62,522 bases of DNA from Edwardsiella hoshinae NBRC 105699 = ATCC 33379 (GCF_000474215.1 NZ_BAUC01000036.1:1-62522), one strand, 5' to 3'. Shown: positions 30,030 through 39,690, numbered from the stretch's first letter. A program made the numbers and translations. The notes: a model not told the origin generated them from the letters alone.

Positions 30030-31403
30030 ATGACCACCCTGACCTCCCCCCCCAGCCTGCTGTTACGCATCGTGGCGAATAAACGACGTTGGATCGCCAT
30101 GCGCCAACAGCGCCAGCCGTTGGCGACCTTTCGCCCGACGCTACAGCCCGCCAAGCGCGACTTTTACCACGCGCTCCGCGGCGAACGCTGCGCCTTAATC
30201 CTGGAGTGTAAGAAAGCCTCCCCCTCACGCGGGGTGATCCGCGCCGACTTCGATCCCCAGGCCATCGCCCGGGTGTACCGCGACCACGCGGCGGCGATCT
30301 CGGTATTGACCGATAGCGATGACTTTCAGGGTGACTTCGCCTACCTACGCGCAGTAAGTGACGTTGTCACGCAACCGGTGCTCTGCAAGGACTTCATCAT
30401 CGACCCCTACCAGATCTACCTGGCGCGCCACTATCGGGCCGACGCCATCCTGTTGATGCTGTCGATACTGGATGACGACCGCTATCGCCAACTCGCCGCG
30501 ATCGCCGCCAGCTTGGCGATGGGGGTGTTGACCGAGGTCAGCAACGAACCGGAGATGGCGCGCGCGCTGGCGCTGGGAGCCCGAGTCATCGGCATCAATA
30601 ACCGCAACCTGCACGACCTGAGCGTCGATACCGAACGTACTCGCCATCTGGCGGCACTGGCGCCAGCCTCTGTCACCCTGATCGCCGAGTCCGGCATCCG
30701 CCAGTACGCCCAGTTGCGCGATCTGGGCCGGCGCGTCCAGGGCTTCCTGATCGGTAGCGCCCTGATGGCGCAGGCGGATCTACGCGCCGCCGTCTGTCGG
30801 CTACGCTTTGGCGACAACAAGATCTGCGGTCTGACTCGACCAGAGGATGCCGCCGCAGCCTATCAGGCCGGCGCGATCTATGGCGGGTTGATCTTCGCCG
30901 CCCGCTCCGCGCGCTGTGTCGACCTCGCCACGGCGCAACACGTCATGCAGGGTGCCCCATTGCGTTACGTCGGCGTCTTTCGCGATGCCCCAGCGTCGCG
31001 CGTCGCACTAACAGCCACACGCCTGGGACTGTACGCCGTGCAACTCCATGGCACCGAGGATCAGGCCTATATCGACCGCCTACGTCCCCTGCTACCCGCG
31101 CATTGCCAGATCTGGAAGGCGTTGGCGGTAGGCGACACCCTGCCGGCGCGCAACCTGCGCTTGGTGGATCGCTACCTGTTTGACGCGACGCATCCCGGCG
31201 GCGGCCGCCCCTTCGACTGGCGGCTACTGGCCGGTCAAGCATTGGATAACGTGATGCTGGCCGGGGGAATCGGTGCCGATAACTGCCGCCAGGCGGCGGC
31301 GCTCGGCGTCTGCGGCCTCGACTTTAATTCGGCACTCGAATCCAGCCCAGGGATCAAGGCGCGCGCCAAGCTACAGGCCGCGTTTCTGGCGCTGCGCCCC
31401 TGA
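30030..31403 (+). CDS. trpC: Bifunctional indole-3-glycerol-phosphate synthase / phosphoribosylanthranilate isomerase TrpCF
   Basis: A 457-residue fusion of two (beta-alpha)8 barrels. The N-terminal synthase (about 1-255) has LILECKKASPSRG, VLCKDFIIDPYQI and GINNRNLHDL. The isomerase (about 258-457) has KICGLTRPEDA and GGRPFDW. It catalyses isomerisation of phosphoribosylanthranilate and ring closure to indole-glycerol phosphate. CAAGGAG lies upstream of the ATG at 30030. The same fusion occurs in E. coli. Confidence 0.96.
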   Translation: MTTLTSPPSLLLRIVANKRRWIAMRQQRQPLATFRPTLQPAKRDFYHALRGERCALILECKKASPSRGVIRADFDPQAIARVYRDHAAAISVLTDSDDFQGDFAYLRAVSDVVTQPVLCKDFIIDPYQIYLARHYRADAILLMLSILDDDRYRQLAAIAASLAMGVLTEVSNEPEMARALALGARVIGINNRNLHDLSVDTERTRHLAALAPASVTLIAESGIRQYAQLRDLGRRVQGFLIGSALMAQADLRAAVCRLRFGDNKICGLTRPEDAAAAYQAGAIYGGLIFAARSARCVDLATAQHVMQGAPLRYVGVFRDAPASRVALTATRLGLYAVQLHGTEDQAYIDRLRPLLPAHCQIWKALAVGDTLPARNLRLVDRYLFDATHPGGGRPFDWRLLAGQALDNVMLAGGIGADNCRQAAALGVCGLDFNSALESSPGIKARAKLQAAFLALRP

Positions 31404-31446
31404 ACGCCGCGAAACTTTTTGCCATTACTAACAGGATGATAATGTT

Positions 31447-32640
31447 ATGAGCTTACTGAACCCCTACTTCGGCGAATTTGGCGGCCAGTTCGTGCCCCAG
31501 ATTCTGATCCCAGCGCTAAATCAGTTGGAGGCGGCCTTCTTAGCGGCACGCGACGATGCCGCGTTTCAGCGCCAGTTTCACGATCTGCTGCACAACTATG
31601 CCGGTCGCCCTACCGCCCTGACCCTGTGCCGCAACCTGACCGCCGGCACCGCTACCCGGCTATATCTAAAGCGTGAAGACCTGTTACACGGCGGCGCCCA
31701 CAAGACGAACCAGGTGCTCGGTCAAGCGCTGCTGGCGAAACGCATGGGCAAACGCGAGATCATCGCCGAGACCGGTGCCGGCCAGCATGGTGTGGCGACG
31801 GCGCTCGCCTGCGCCCTATTAGGACTGAAATGCCGGGTCTATATGGGGGCCAAGGATGTCGCCCGCCAATCCCCTAACGTGTTCCGCATGCGCCTGATGG
31901 GCGCCGAGGTGATCCCGGTACACAGCGGCTCGGCCACCCTGAAAGATGCCTGTAATGAGGCGCTACGTGACTGGTCCGCTAACTATGACCAGGCCCACTA
32001 CCTGCTGGGCACTGCCGCCGGCCCCCATCCCTACCCAACGATAGTGCGTGAATTCCAGCGCATGATCGGTGCCGAAACGCGTCGCCAGATCCTCCAAGCC
32101 GAAGGACGACTGCCCGATGCGGTGCTGGCCTGTGTTGGTGGCGGCTCCAACGCCATCGGCATGTTCGCCGACTTTATCGACGATAGCGAGGTCGCCCTGA
32201 TCGGGGTCGAGCCAGCCGGACTGGGGATCGAGAGCGGTCAACATGGCGCACCGCTCAAGCATGGCCGGGTCGGCATCTATTTCGGCATGCGTTCACCGAT
32301 GATGCAGACCGCCGATGGACAGATCGAGGAGTCCTACTCCCTCTCCGCCGGATTGGATTTCCCTTCCGTCGGGCCACAGCACGCCCACCTGAACAGCATC
32401 GGCCGTGCCAACTACGTCTCCGCCAGCGACGAGGAGGCGTTGCAGGCCTTCATGCAACTCTCACGCCAAGAGGGGATCATCCCGGCGCTGGAGTCGGCTC
32501 ACGCCCTGGCCCACGCCTTGACGCTGATCCGCCAACAGCCGGAAAAAGAGCAGCTGTTAGTGGTAAACCTCTCGGGGCGCGGCGACAAGGATATTTTTAC
32601 CGTTCACGACATTCTGCAAGCTCGGGGAGAAATGCAATGA
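31447..32640 (+). CDS. trpB: Tryptophan synthase beta chain TrpB
   Basis: A 397-residue PLP enzyme, the same length as E. coli TrpB. The PLP lysine is Lys86 in GGAHKTNQ, the catalytic Glu lies in AETGAGQHG, and the phosphate-binding GGGSNA loop is intact. It condenses indole with serine to tryptophan inside the alpha2-beta2 complex. The stop overlaps the trpA start by four bases (ATGA). Confidence 0.98.
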   Translation: MSLLNPYFGEFGGQFVPQILIPALNQLEAAFLAARDDAAFQRQFHDLLHNYAGRPTALTLCRNLTAGTATRLYLKREDLLHGGAHKTNQVLGQALLAKRMGKREIIAETGAGQHGVATALACALLGLKCRVYMGAKDVARQSPNVFRMRLMGAEVIPVHSGSATLKDACNEALRDWSANYDQAHYLLGTAAGPHPYPTIVREFQRMIGAETRRQILQAEGRLPDAVLACVGGGSNAIGMFADFIDDSEVALIGVEPAGLGIESGQHGAPLKHGRVGIYFGMRSPMMQTADGQIEESYSLSAGLDFPSVGPQHAHLNSIGRANYVSASDEEALQAFMQLSRQEGIIPALESAHALAHALTLIRQQPEKEQLLVVNLSGRGDKDIFTVHDILQARGEMQ

Positions 32641-33443
32641 CGCGTTATCAGACTCTGTTTTCACACTTACGCCAGTACGGTGCAGGCGCTTTTGTCCCTT
32701 TCGTCACCTTAGGCGATCCGACGCCCGAGCTATCGCTACGCATCATCGATACGCTGGTACAGGCCGGTGCCGATGCCTTGGAGTTGGGGATTCCTTTCTC
32801 CGATCCGTTAGCCGACGGCCCGGTGATCCAGAACGCCACCCTGCGCGCCCTCCAGGCCGGCGTCACGCCCGAACGCTGCTTCGACTTGTTGAGCCGCATC
32901 CGGGCAAGGTACCCTCAGCTCCCCATCGGGTTGTTGATGTATGCCAACCTGATAGTCAATCCGGGTATCGACGCCTTCTACCGCCGCTGCGCCGAGGTGG
33001 GGGTCGATTCCGTCCTGATCGCCGACGTGCCGCTGGAGGAGTCCGCCCCCTTCCATGCGGCGGCACTACGCCACGGGGTCGCCCCGATCTATATCTGCCC
33101 GCCCAACGCCGACGAGGCGCTACTGCAACGCCTGGCGAATCATAGCCAAGGGTATATCTACCTGCTGTCGCGCGCCGGCGTCACCGGTGCCGTAAACGCC
33201 GACCTGCCTCCACTACGCCATCTCACCCAGCGTTTACGCGAGCTGGGCGGGGCCCCGGCGTTGCAGGGCTTCGGCATCCGCACTCCCGAGCAGGTGCACA
33301 CCGCCTTGGCGGCGGGGGCAGCAGGCGCCATCTCCGGTTCGGCCGTCGTCAGCCTGATCGCCGAGTACCGCGACGATCCGCCCCAAATGCTGCGCCAGTT
33401 GCACAACTTCGTTCAGACGATGCGAGCCGCCGCACATCCATAA
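32637..33443 (+). CDS. trpA: Tryptophan synthase alpha chain TrpA
   Basis: A 268-residue (beta-alpha)8 barrel that cleaves indole-glycerol phosphate to indole and glyceraldehyde-3-phosphate. The catalytic residues are Glu49 (ALELGIPF) and Asp60 (DPLADG). The SRAGVTG loop and [10 protein letters not shown] phosphate-binding region are present. Last gene of the operon; a possible weak hairpin (33454-33479) follows, without a T-run. Confidence 0.98.
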   Translation: MTRYQTLFSHLRQYGAGAFVPFVTLGDPTPELSLRIIDTLVQAGADALELGIPFSDPLADGPVIQNATLRALQAGVTPERCFDLLSRIRARYPQLPIGLLMYANLIVNPGIDAFYRRCAEVGVDSVLIADVPLEESAPFHAAALRHGVAPIYICPPNADEALLQRLANHSQGYIYLLSRAGVTGAVNADLPPLRHLTQRLRELGGAPALQGFGIRTPEQVHTALAAGAAGAISGSAVVSLIAEYRDDPPQMLRQLHNFVQTMRAAAHP

Positions 33444-33580
33444 CTCGCCGCCACGGCGATCGCACGCCCACGGTCGCCGATTTCACCTTGCCCTCTGACG
33501 ACTCATTGATATTATTAATGATGTATCGGGACGCCGTGCTGCACGGCGCGCCTTTCATGCTACCGCCGAAGGAGAACAAG

Positions 33581-33895
33581 ATGAAATGGTCGAAGCATCT
33601 CTATGCGCTCGGGCTGGCTGCTGTGTTAGCCGGGCCACTGGCTGGCTGTGCTGGATCGGCTACCCAGGAGAGTACCGGCAACTATATCGATGACACCGTG
33701 ATCACCACCAAGGTGAAGAGCGCGTTGCTCAACGCCAAGAACATCAAGTCTACCGAGATCAGCGTCGAAACCTATAAGGGACGGGTACAACTGAGTGGAT
33801 TTGTCTCTTCCCGCGCCGATGCGCAACGGGCGGTGCAGATCACCCGCGGGGTCAACGGGGTGCGCTCGGTCGAGAACGACATGCGTATCCGCTAG
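33581..33895 (+). CDS. BON-domain lipoprotein
   Basis: A 104-residue protein with a lipoprotein signal (lipobox LAGC, Cys23) and one BON domain: YIDDTVITTKVKSALL, EISVETYKGRVQLSGFV, then VNGVRSVENDMRIR. BON domains bind phospholipid or attach to membranes (OsmY, DolP). This single-BON protein is smaller than either; it may help envelope integrity under osmotic or other stress, but that is inference. GAAGGAG precedes the ATG. It converges with ompW across a GC hairpin (33911-33931). Confidence 0.85.
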   Translation: MKWSKHLYALGLAAVLAGPLAGCAGSATQESTGNYIDDTVITTKVKSALLNAKNIKSTEISVETYKGRVQLSGFVSSRADAQRAVQITRGVNGVRSVENDMRIR

Positions 33896-33910
33896 GCTTG
33901 TCCTGGACTC

Positions 33911-33931
33911 CCCCGCCGCGGCGCGGCGGGG
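33911..33931. terminator. GC hairpin between the BON gene and ompW
   Basis: 8-bp stem CCCCGCCG/CGGCGGGG with a five-base loop between convergent genes. No T-run; terminator role uncertain. Confidence 0.4.
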
Positions 33932-33986
33932 AATGATAAACGACGGGGCATCCCCGCCATCGCCAATGCTAAACAGGGCGTATAGC

Positions 33987-34628
33987 TTAGAAGCGATAAC
34001 CGGCACCGAACATGAACACCCACGGATTGATCTCGGTCTTGATGCTAGTCTGATCGCCCGCCCCATCACGGAATTTCACCTTGGTGTCGATGTTGATGTA
34101 CCACACCGAGGCGTTAATCATCCAGTTCTCACTGACCAGATAATCCAATCCTGCCTGGCCGGCCACGCCCCACGAACTGGTCGCCTTGAGATCGTTCAAC
34201 CCCAGATTCTTAGCATTCTGATCGAAGGTATTATCGAAGAAGGTCGTGTAGTTAACCCCAATCCCCAAATAAGGTCGCAGTTTGTCTTCGGCACGCCCGA
34301 AGTACCACTGCGCCATCAGAGTCGGTGGTAGCTGATGCACGGTGGCGATATTCCCCAAGCCCCCCAGCGACACCTTGTGGCGAAACGGCGTGGCCGCCAG
34401 CAGCTCGACACCGATGTTATCCGTCGCCATATAGCCGAAGGTCAACCCCAGCTGAGTATTGTTATCGACCTTAAACTCCCCCATTCCCAAGACGTCATCG
34501 GAACTGGTGGTCGGACGCACCGTGGCGGTGCCAGCACGGAAAATAAAATCCCCCGCCTGATGAGCTGAGGCCACCACCGGCGCTAAGACCGCAGCAAGAC
34601 AGAGCGCGACGCTAAACTTTTTCATCAT
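33987..34628 (-). CDS. ompW: Outer-membrane protein OmpW
   Basis: A 213-residue eight-stranded beta-barrel precursor. The signal peptide ends near VASAHQ. The mature protein contains FIFRAGTATVRP, GLTFGYMATDNIGVEL, PYLGIGVNYTTFF and the C-terminal aromatic GAGYRF that targets the barrel machinery. OmpW is linked to uptake of small hydrophobic molecules, colicin S4 reception and anaerobic fitness. A perfect FNR box lies 146 bases upstream of the start. trp-ompW-yciC proximity matches E. coli. Confidence 0.96.
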   Translation of the reverse strand: MMKKFSVALCLAAVLAPVVASAHQAGDFIFRAGTATVRPTTSSDDVLGMGEFKVDNNTQLGLTFGYMATDNIGVELLAATPFRHKVSLGGLGNIATVHQLPPTLMAQWYFGRAEDKLRPYLGIGVNYTTFFDNTFDQNAKNLGLNDLKATSSWGVAGQAGLDYLVSENWMINASVWYINIDTKVKFRDGAGDQTSIKTEINPWVFMFGAGYRF

Positions 34629-34773
34629 CCCTTTCCTTTATATGGTTATTGTGTGCGCCTGCAATATAACCACATCGGGTGATTTTTGATCCGCCGCGGA
34701 TCACATCTTTTATATGGAAAAGAAACAAAATGATATTTTTGGGAAAAAATCCAATTAACCAAAGATAGGTATT

Positions 34774-34787
34774 TTGATGCACATCAA
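34774..34787. promoter_or_regulatory. FNR box upstream of ompW
   Basis: TTGATGCACATCAA is a perfect match to TTGAT-N4-ATCAA. It lies between divergent ompW and the Cys-cluster gene. E. coli ompW is FNR-activated from upstream sites, so ompW is the expected target; the rightward gene could also respond. Confidence 0.85.
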
Positions 34788-34908
34788 AAATCGCCATAAC
34801 AGCGAAAAGTAAGCGCGCAAATTTCTCGCCATCGCACCTTGACGACGGAGGAGATCAAGGATTAGCGTAATGACAGATAGCGGTGATTAATCTAGGTAAA
34901 ACATCATC

Positions 34909-35313
34909 ATGGCTCATTCAACGCTGACTCCACTCACCATTCAAACCAATCCTTGTGTCCACTGCGGTGCCTGTTGCGCCTATTTTCGCGTCTCCTTCTA
35001 CTGGGCCGAAGCCGATGACGGCGGCGGCCAGTTGCCCGCCTGCGATACGGAGCAAATCTCATCATTGATGCGCTGTATGCGAGGTACCAACAGTAAAGCG
35101 CCACGCTGTATCTACCTGTGCGGCGAGGTCGGCCAAGCCGTCAGTTGCCGCGCCTATGCGCTACGGCCAACGCCGTGCCGGGAGTTTATCCCCGCCGGAG
35201 AAAACGGCCAGCCGAATCCGGCCTGCGATCGGGCGCGTGCCGCCTATGGCCTACCACCTCTCGCACCCCACACGCGGGCACGCCAAACAAACGCGGAAGA
35301 AATCGCCAGCTGA
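34909..35313 (+). CDS. YkgJ-family cysteine-cluster protein
   Basis: A 134-residue protein with the CxxCxxCC cluster at Cys16, Cys19, Cys22 and Cys23 ([14 protein letters not shown]), followed by CIYL, CRAY and CREF cysteines. This pattern defines the YkgJ/UPF0153 family, proposed to bind zinc or an iron-sulfur cluster. No reaction is established. It begins at ATG 34909 downstream of the FNR-box region and precedes yciC by about 106 bases. Family assignment confident, function unknown. Confidence 0.82.
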   Translation: MAHSTLTPLTIQTNPCVHCGACCAYFRVSFYWAEADDGGGQLPACDTEQISSLMRCMRGTNSKAPRCIYLCGEVGQAVSCRAYALRPTPCREFIPAGENGQPNPACDRARAAYGLPPLAPHTRARQTNAEEIAS

Positions 35314-35419
35314 AAAATTGCGGGGTGCCACCGGCGCAGTTAACGGGGTACAATCGCGCATCATACTTTTCACCTCGGGCGTTACCTGTACCGCCCGGCG
35401 AGATGCCAAGGAGCACTGC

Positions 35420-36169
35420 ATGCCCATCACGGCCCGGAGCCTTTACCGTGACAGCGTTAACTTTTTCCGCCACCAGATGACCCCAATCATCCTGTTGGCG
35501 TTATTGACGGCATTTATCAGCGTGGCGTTGAACCAAACCTTTAGCCCCAGTAGCCAAGCACTGACCCAATTGGCTAACGATGATCATGTCAGCGCGGCGC
35601 GAGGGTTACAGGATATGATCCGCCAGATGACCCCCGAGCAGCAGATGACGCTGCTGAAAGTGTCCGCCGCCGCCAGTTTTTCCGTTCTGATTGGGAATGT
35701 TTTGTTACTGGGGGGGATGTTGGTATTAATCGCCCAGGCATCGAGCGGCACCCGCCTCAGCGCCTTACGGGCGATCGGCCTCTCCGCACCGCTGCTCCCC
35801 CGTCTGCTGCTGCTGATGCTGCTGTGTACCTTGATGGTGCAATTGGGTATCACGCTGTTTATCTTACCGGGGATCATCCTGGCCGTCGGCTTGGCGTTGT
35901 CGCCGATGATCATGAGCGCAGAGCGCTGTGGCGTCATCACGGCGATCCGCAGCAGTTTTCGCCTCTCTTTCGCCAATGTGCGCCTGATAAGTCCTGCCAT
36001 CCTGCTCTGGATGCTAATGAAGCTGGTACTGCTGCTGCTGGTCGATACGCTCGCCGCACTGCACCCCACACTGGGGATGGTGATCATGGGAACGCTGAGC
36101 AACCTGATCTCCGTCGGACTGATCCTCTACCTCTCGCGCCTGTATATGCTGCTGCGCACCCCTGCTTGA
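35420..36169 (+). CDS. yciC: UPF0259 inner-membrane protein YciC
   Basis: A 249-residue polytopic membrane protein matching E. coli YciC (247). It begins MPITARSLYRDSVNFFR, has about six hydrophobic segments, SALRAIGLSAPLLPRL in the middle, and TLSNLISVGLILYL near the end. Function is not established. CCAAGGAG precedes the ATG. In E. coli it is followed by yciB and yciA; here two minus-strand transporter genes intervene, and the 3' end overlaps the SSF transporter gene by 43 bases on the opposite strand. Confidence 0.93.
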   Translation: MPITARSLYRDSVNFFRHQMTPIILLALLTAFISVALNQTFSPSSQALTQLANDDHVSAARGLQDMIRQMTPEQQMTLLKVSAAASFSVLIGNVLLLGGMLVLIAQASSGTRLSALRAIGLSAPLLPRLLLLMLLCTLMVQLGITLFILPGIILAVGLALSPMIMSAERCGVITAIRSSFRLSFANVRLISPAILLWMLMKLVLLLLVDTLAALHPTLGMVIMGTLSNLISVGLILYLSRLYMLLRTPA

Positions 36170-37605
36170 TCATGCCTCCCCCGCCCCTGAGCGGGGGAAT
36201 CCGTTAAGTAGGCAGAGGGCGCCGGGGCAATCCCCAAACACCGTTCAATCCAGGCCACGCCTAGGAAAACCACCAGGCTAACCAATGAACCAACGATGAT
36301 CGCCATAATGCCATAAGGCTCTCCGGCCAGTTGCCAGGCTAACCCCGCCGCACAACCGAAGAGGATCGACCACAGGCCGGCATGCGGCGTCGCCCGCTCC
36401 CATAGCAAGGCAAATAAATAAGCGGCGAACGGTCCCGTGGCCCGTAGCGTAAAGGCGAACATCAACAGGCTGATAATCTCCCCACGCCACAGGGCTAAGG
36501 CGATCGACAACAGGCCAGTCACCAAGACCACCGCTCGACTTAATATCAATTCTTGCTCAGGAGTCATGCTCTGTGCGACATAGTGACGATGAATATCACG
36601 CGTATAGATGCTCGCCGCTCCCAGAAGATCGCCCGAGGCGCTAGAGAGCGTCGCCGAGATCACCGCCGCTAGCAACAATCCGGCGATAACGGGGGGCAGC
36701 AATCCGCTGGAAACCATCGCGAGCGCATTGTTCGGATTAATATCGGGAAATGCCGCTAAGGCGATCAGTCCCAGAACCGCGGGGATAAAGGCATACAACG
36801 CCATGAATAGGCTACACAACAGCGACCCGACTAGCGCGACGCGCTCATTACGTGCCGAATAATAACGCTGTACCGCCTCCTGCCCCGTCGCAAAGGTCAT
36901 AAAATACATGACTGTCAATCCGATGATCGTCTTCCACCCCAGATGAGTAAATTCAAACTGCTGTGCCGGCACGCGCTGCACGACAAACTGCCAGCCGCCA
37001 TCCAACATGGACAGCGCCACCGGTATGGCGATGGCAAAACCGAACACGATCAGGAAAAACTGAACAAAGTCCGTCAGCGTCACGCTCCACATGCCACCGA
37101 GCCAGGTATAAAACACCACGATCACCCCAGAGATAATGGTTGCATAGGTACTATTAAAGCCGGTGAGGACATGCACGATGGTCGCCGTGGCGGTGATCTG
37201 CGCCGCGCCCAGCGCCACTAATGCGAATAACGACAGAATGGCGGTAATGAGGTAACTGGCCTGACCATAACGGCGACCGATAATTTCCGGCACCGTCGTT
37301 GCCAACGCGCGGCGCATAAAGGGAGCGATAAACGACACCAGAAAAATTCCCAATCCGGTCGCGACGACATACCACCCCGCCGACACCCCCCAAGCCCCAT
37401 AGGCTTTCGCCGCGACGCCGACCGAGCTGCCACCCCCGATTTCCGTTGCCGCCAATGTTCCCGCCAACATGATGGGGCCAAGACGCCGCCCCGCCAGATG
37501 ATAGTCTTCGCTATTTTTGATTTTACGTTTGGCATATAAGCCAATCCCAATCATCGCCAGCATGTAGATGCCAATAATGACATAAATCGTGGTATTGCTT
37601 TCCAT
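36127..37605 (-). CDS. Sodium:solute symporter (SSF family)
   Basis: A 492-residue protein with about thirteen membrane segments. SSF features include YHLAGRRLGPIMLAGTLAATEIGGGSSVG, the helix pair after RRALATTVPEIIGRRYG, and YTWLGGMWSVTLTDFVQ, the sodium/solute signature region. The substrate cannot be read from the sequence; PutP-, PanF- and purine-like transporters share this plan. The ATG at 37605 (MESNTTIY) fits the first helix. The C-terminal tail (about 14 residues) runs into the yciC gene on the other strand, an unusual overlap. Not in this position in E. coli. Confidence 0.87.
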   Translation of the reverse strand: MESNTTIYVIIGIYMLAMIGIGLYAKRKIKNSEDYHLAGRRLGPIMLAGTLAATEIGGGSSVGVAAKAYGAWGVSAGWYVVATGLGIFLVSFIAPFMRRALATTVPEIIGRRYGQASYLITAILSLFALVALGAAQITATATIVHVLTGFNSTYATIISGVIVVFYTWLGGMWSVTLTDFVQFFLIVFGFAIAIPVALSMLDGGWQFVVQRVPAQQFEFTHLGWKTIIGLTVMYFMTFATGQEAVQRYYSARNERVALVGSLLCSLFMALYAFIPAVLGLIALAAFPDINPNNALAMVSSGLLPPVIAGLLLAAVISATLSSASGDLLGAASIYTRDIHRHYVAQSMTPEQELILSRAVVLVTGLLSIALALWRGEIISLLMFAFTLRATGPFAAYLFALLWERATPHAGLWSILFGCAAGLAWQLAGEPYGIMAIIVGSLVSLVVFLGVAWIERCLGIAPAPSAYLTDSPAQGRGRHDQAGVRSSIYRRER

Positions 37606-37740
37606 GACGATAACCCGCGACTCAACGATGAATGGGGGCATCCAGTGGGGACCGCCCCCAGCACTATGTCCGCCATGCTCGCACGGATTACCGCGTCGTT
37701 TTTGATGTCATGCTATACCACAATAGGTGTGTCGGCGTCT

Positions 37741-37790
37741 GCGCAGCCCCATGCCGCGCGTCCACTGTCACGCGCGGCATGGGGCTGCGC
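37741..37790. repeat. 21-bp perfect inverted repeat with 8-base loop
   Basis: Arms 37741-37761 and 37770-37790 are exact reverse complements (each contains CAGCCCCATGCCGCGCG or its complement). It lies between the SulP and SSF genes, both read leftward. No T-run follows on either strand. It could be an mRNA stabiliser or terminator-like element. Confidence 0.85.
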
Positions 37791-37827
37791 GACGGCGTGC
37801 CGGAAGGCAACATAAAACGCGCGGGTA

Positions 37828-39561
37828 TCAGCGCACTATAGCGGCGGAATTTACGCTGGGAGCCGGCGCTTCGTTTGCGCACTGGCTACTCTGAATAAGC
37901 TTCAGTGCCAGATAGAGATCGGCGACAAATAGCAGCCCCTTTTCCTCACCGGCCGCACGATTGCGGCCAAACCAGCGTTTGAGATCGGTCTTGCGCCCGG
38001 CCAGCACCAGATGCACCTTACGCTGACGCAGATCGCGCTTCAGCTCATCAATGCCCGCCAACACGCTGACATCGGGGTAGGTAAAGCAGGATACCGCGTC
38101 GATCACCACCCAACGCGTCTGGAAAGGCATCCCCTCCACCAGATTGAGGATCCGGCGCTTGAAATAGGCGATATTGAAATAAGTCAGCGGCGAGTTGAAG
38201 CGGTAGATCAACACCCCCTCCACCGCCCGCACCGCATTGCCATTACCGAGCGAGTGGATCATTCCCTCGTCGTTCACCCCCAGAAGCTGTTCGCTGGGGC
38301 GAAAGACAGTACGGAAAAACTGCAAGAGTCCCAACAGCACCGCCAGCCCGATCCCCGGCATGACCCCCACCAGCAGCACGCTGGCGAAGGTAAACAGCGC
38401 CAGACGAAAAGCGGAGGGGTTACGCTTACGCAGCCCGGCCAGCGAGCGAATATCCAACAACAGCCATGAGGCGTAGATCAACACCACCCCCAATGCCGCC
38501 ACCGGAATGTAATGCAGCAAGTGGCCCAAGGAAAACAACACCGTGGCGATGGTCAACGCCGCGATGATGGAGACCAGTTGACTCTTACCGCCGTTGGCAT
38601 CATTGACGGCGGTGCGTGAACTGGCGCCACTAATGGCGAATCCCTGAGACAAGGCCGCAGCCATGTTCGCCATCCCCAAAGCGCGAAACTCGTCATCGGC
38701 GTTGACGTCATAACCATTCTTACTGGCGAAACTACGCGCCGTCAGCATCAGGCTAACGAAGCTGATCAACGCCAGGTTAAGGGAGGGCATCACCAGATCG
38801 CGCAGCAACGCCGGCTGAAAACTGGGCCACTGCACCAGTGGCAACGCGCCGTCGAAGCCCGCTATGGTCTGAATCCCGTAGCGTCGTAGATCGAACCCCC
38901 CCATCACACACATCGCCAGCATCATCACCAACAACGCCGCCGGCCATCCGGGGCGCCAACGACGTAGCGCCAGTAATGCCGCCAGCACCAGCAGCGACAG
39001 CAACAGCGTCGGCCAATGGCTACCGAGGACATCATGGGGCAAGGATAAGATACGCTCGATCACCTCGCGTGAGGCGGGCTGGTAGCCCATCATCTTAGCC
39101 AACTGATCGACGATGATGGTCAGCGCCAGGCCATTGAGTAGCCCGGTTAAAATGGGACGGGAGAGCAAGTCGGCCAACGCGCCCAGCCGAAAACGGCTGG
39201 CTACCAGACACCAGATACCGGTCATCAGGCTCATCATGACGCACAACTGCCACTGACGCTGTACATCGCCGGCCGCTAGCGGCGTGACCACCGCGGCGAT
39301 CACCGCGCAGGTGGCGGTATCCGGCCCGACGATCACCTGTCGCGACGAGCCGAATAGCGCATAGGCGATCATCGGCAAGATGCACGAATAAATCCCCACC
39401 ACCGCGCTCACACCGACCAGATCGGCGTAAGCCAGCGCGACCGGCAAGGCTACCGCCGCCACCGACAACCCGGCGCGGAGATCGTCACCGAGCCATTCGC
39501 GACGATAGTGCATTAATAGATACAATCCCGGCATCCAACGACGCAAAAAATTCCATTGCAT
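37828..39561 (-). CDS. SulP-family anion transporter with STAS domain
   Basis: A 577-residue transporter. The N-terminal membrane domain (about 1-410, 12-14 segments) has LRAGLSVAAVALPVALAYA and VGPDTATCAVIAAV, typical of SulP. A cytoplasmic STAS domain (about 430-550) includes VLIYRFNSPLTYFN and WVVIDAVSCFTYPDVS. SulP proteins carry sulfate, bicarbonate or dicarboxylates; the substrate here is unknown. It is not close enough to E. coli DauA to use that name. AGGATAAATGGC precedes the ATG. It is an insertion relative to the E. coli yciC-yciB order. Confidence 0.88.
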   Translation of the reverse strand: MQWNFLRRWMPGLYLLMHYRREWLGDDLRAGLSVAAVALPVALAYADLVGVSAVVGIYSCILPMIAYALFGSSRQVIVGPDTATCAVIAAVVTPLAAGDVQRQWQLCVMMSLMTGIWCLVASRFRLGALADLLSRPILTGLLNGLALTIIVDQLAKMMGYQPASREVIERILSLPHDVLGSHWPTLLLSLLVLAALLALRRWRPGWPAALLVMMLAMCVMGGFDLRRYGIQTIAGFDGALPLVQWPSFQPALLRDLVMPSLNLALISFVSLMLTARSFASKNGYDVNADDEFRALGMANMAAALSQGFAISGASSRTAVNDANGGKSQLVSIIAALTIATVLFSLGHLLHYIPVAALGVVLIYASWLLLDIRSLAGLRKRNPSAFRLALFTFASVLLVGVMPGIGLAVLLGLLQFFRTVFRPSEQLLGVNDEGMIHSLGNGNAVRAVEGVLIYRFNSPLTYFNIAYFKRRILNLVEGMPFQTRWVVIDAVSCFTYPDVSVLAGIDELKRDLRQRKVHLVLAGRKTDLKRWFGRNRAAGEEKGLLFVADLYLALKLIQSSQCANEAPAPSVNSAAIVR

Positions 39562-39655
39562 AAGCCATTTATCCTAAAAGGTGCGCTCTCTCATCATGGT
39601 AAGTCGGGCGACATTGGTCAAGTCGCCCCAGCCGCCCCATGGGATGTAATCTTTT

Positions 39656-39690
39656 GCAAAAAAATAAAGCCGCCGCCCATTCGGCGGCAT
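39656..39690 (-). terminator. Terminator-like element upstream of the SulP gene
   Basis: Minus-strand stem GCCGCCG/CGGCGGC with a six-base loop, followed by TTTATTTTTTT. There is no minus-strand gene immediately upstream of it, and the SulP start is about 95 bases downstream, so it could be a leader attenuator or the end of a small RNA. Confidence 0.7.
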
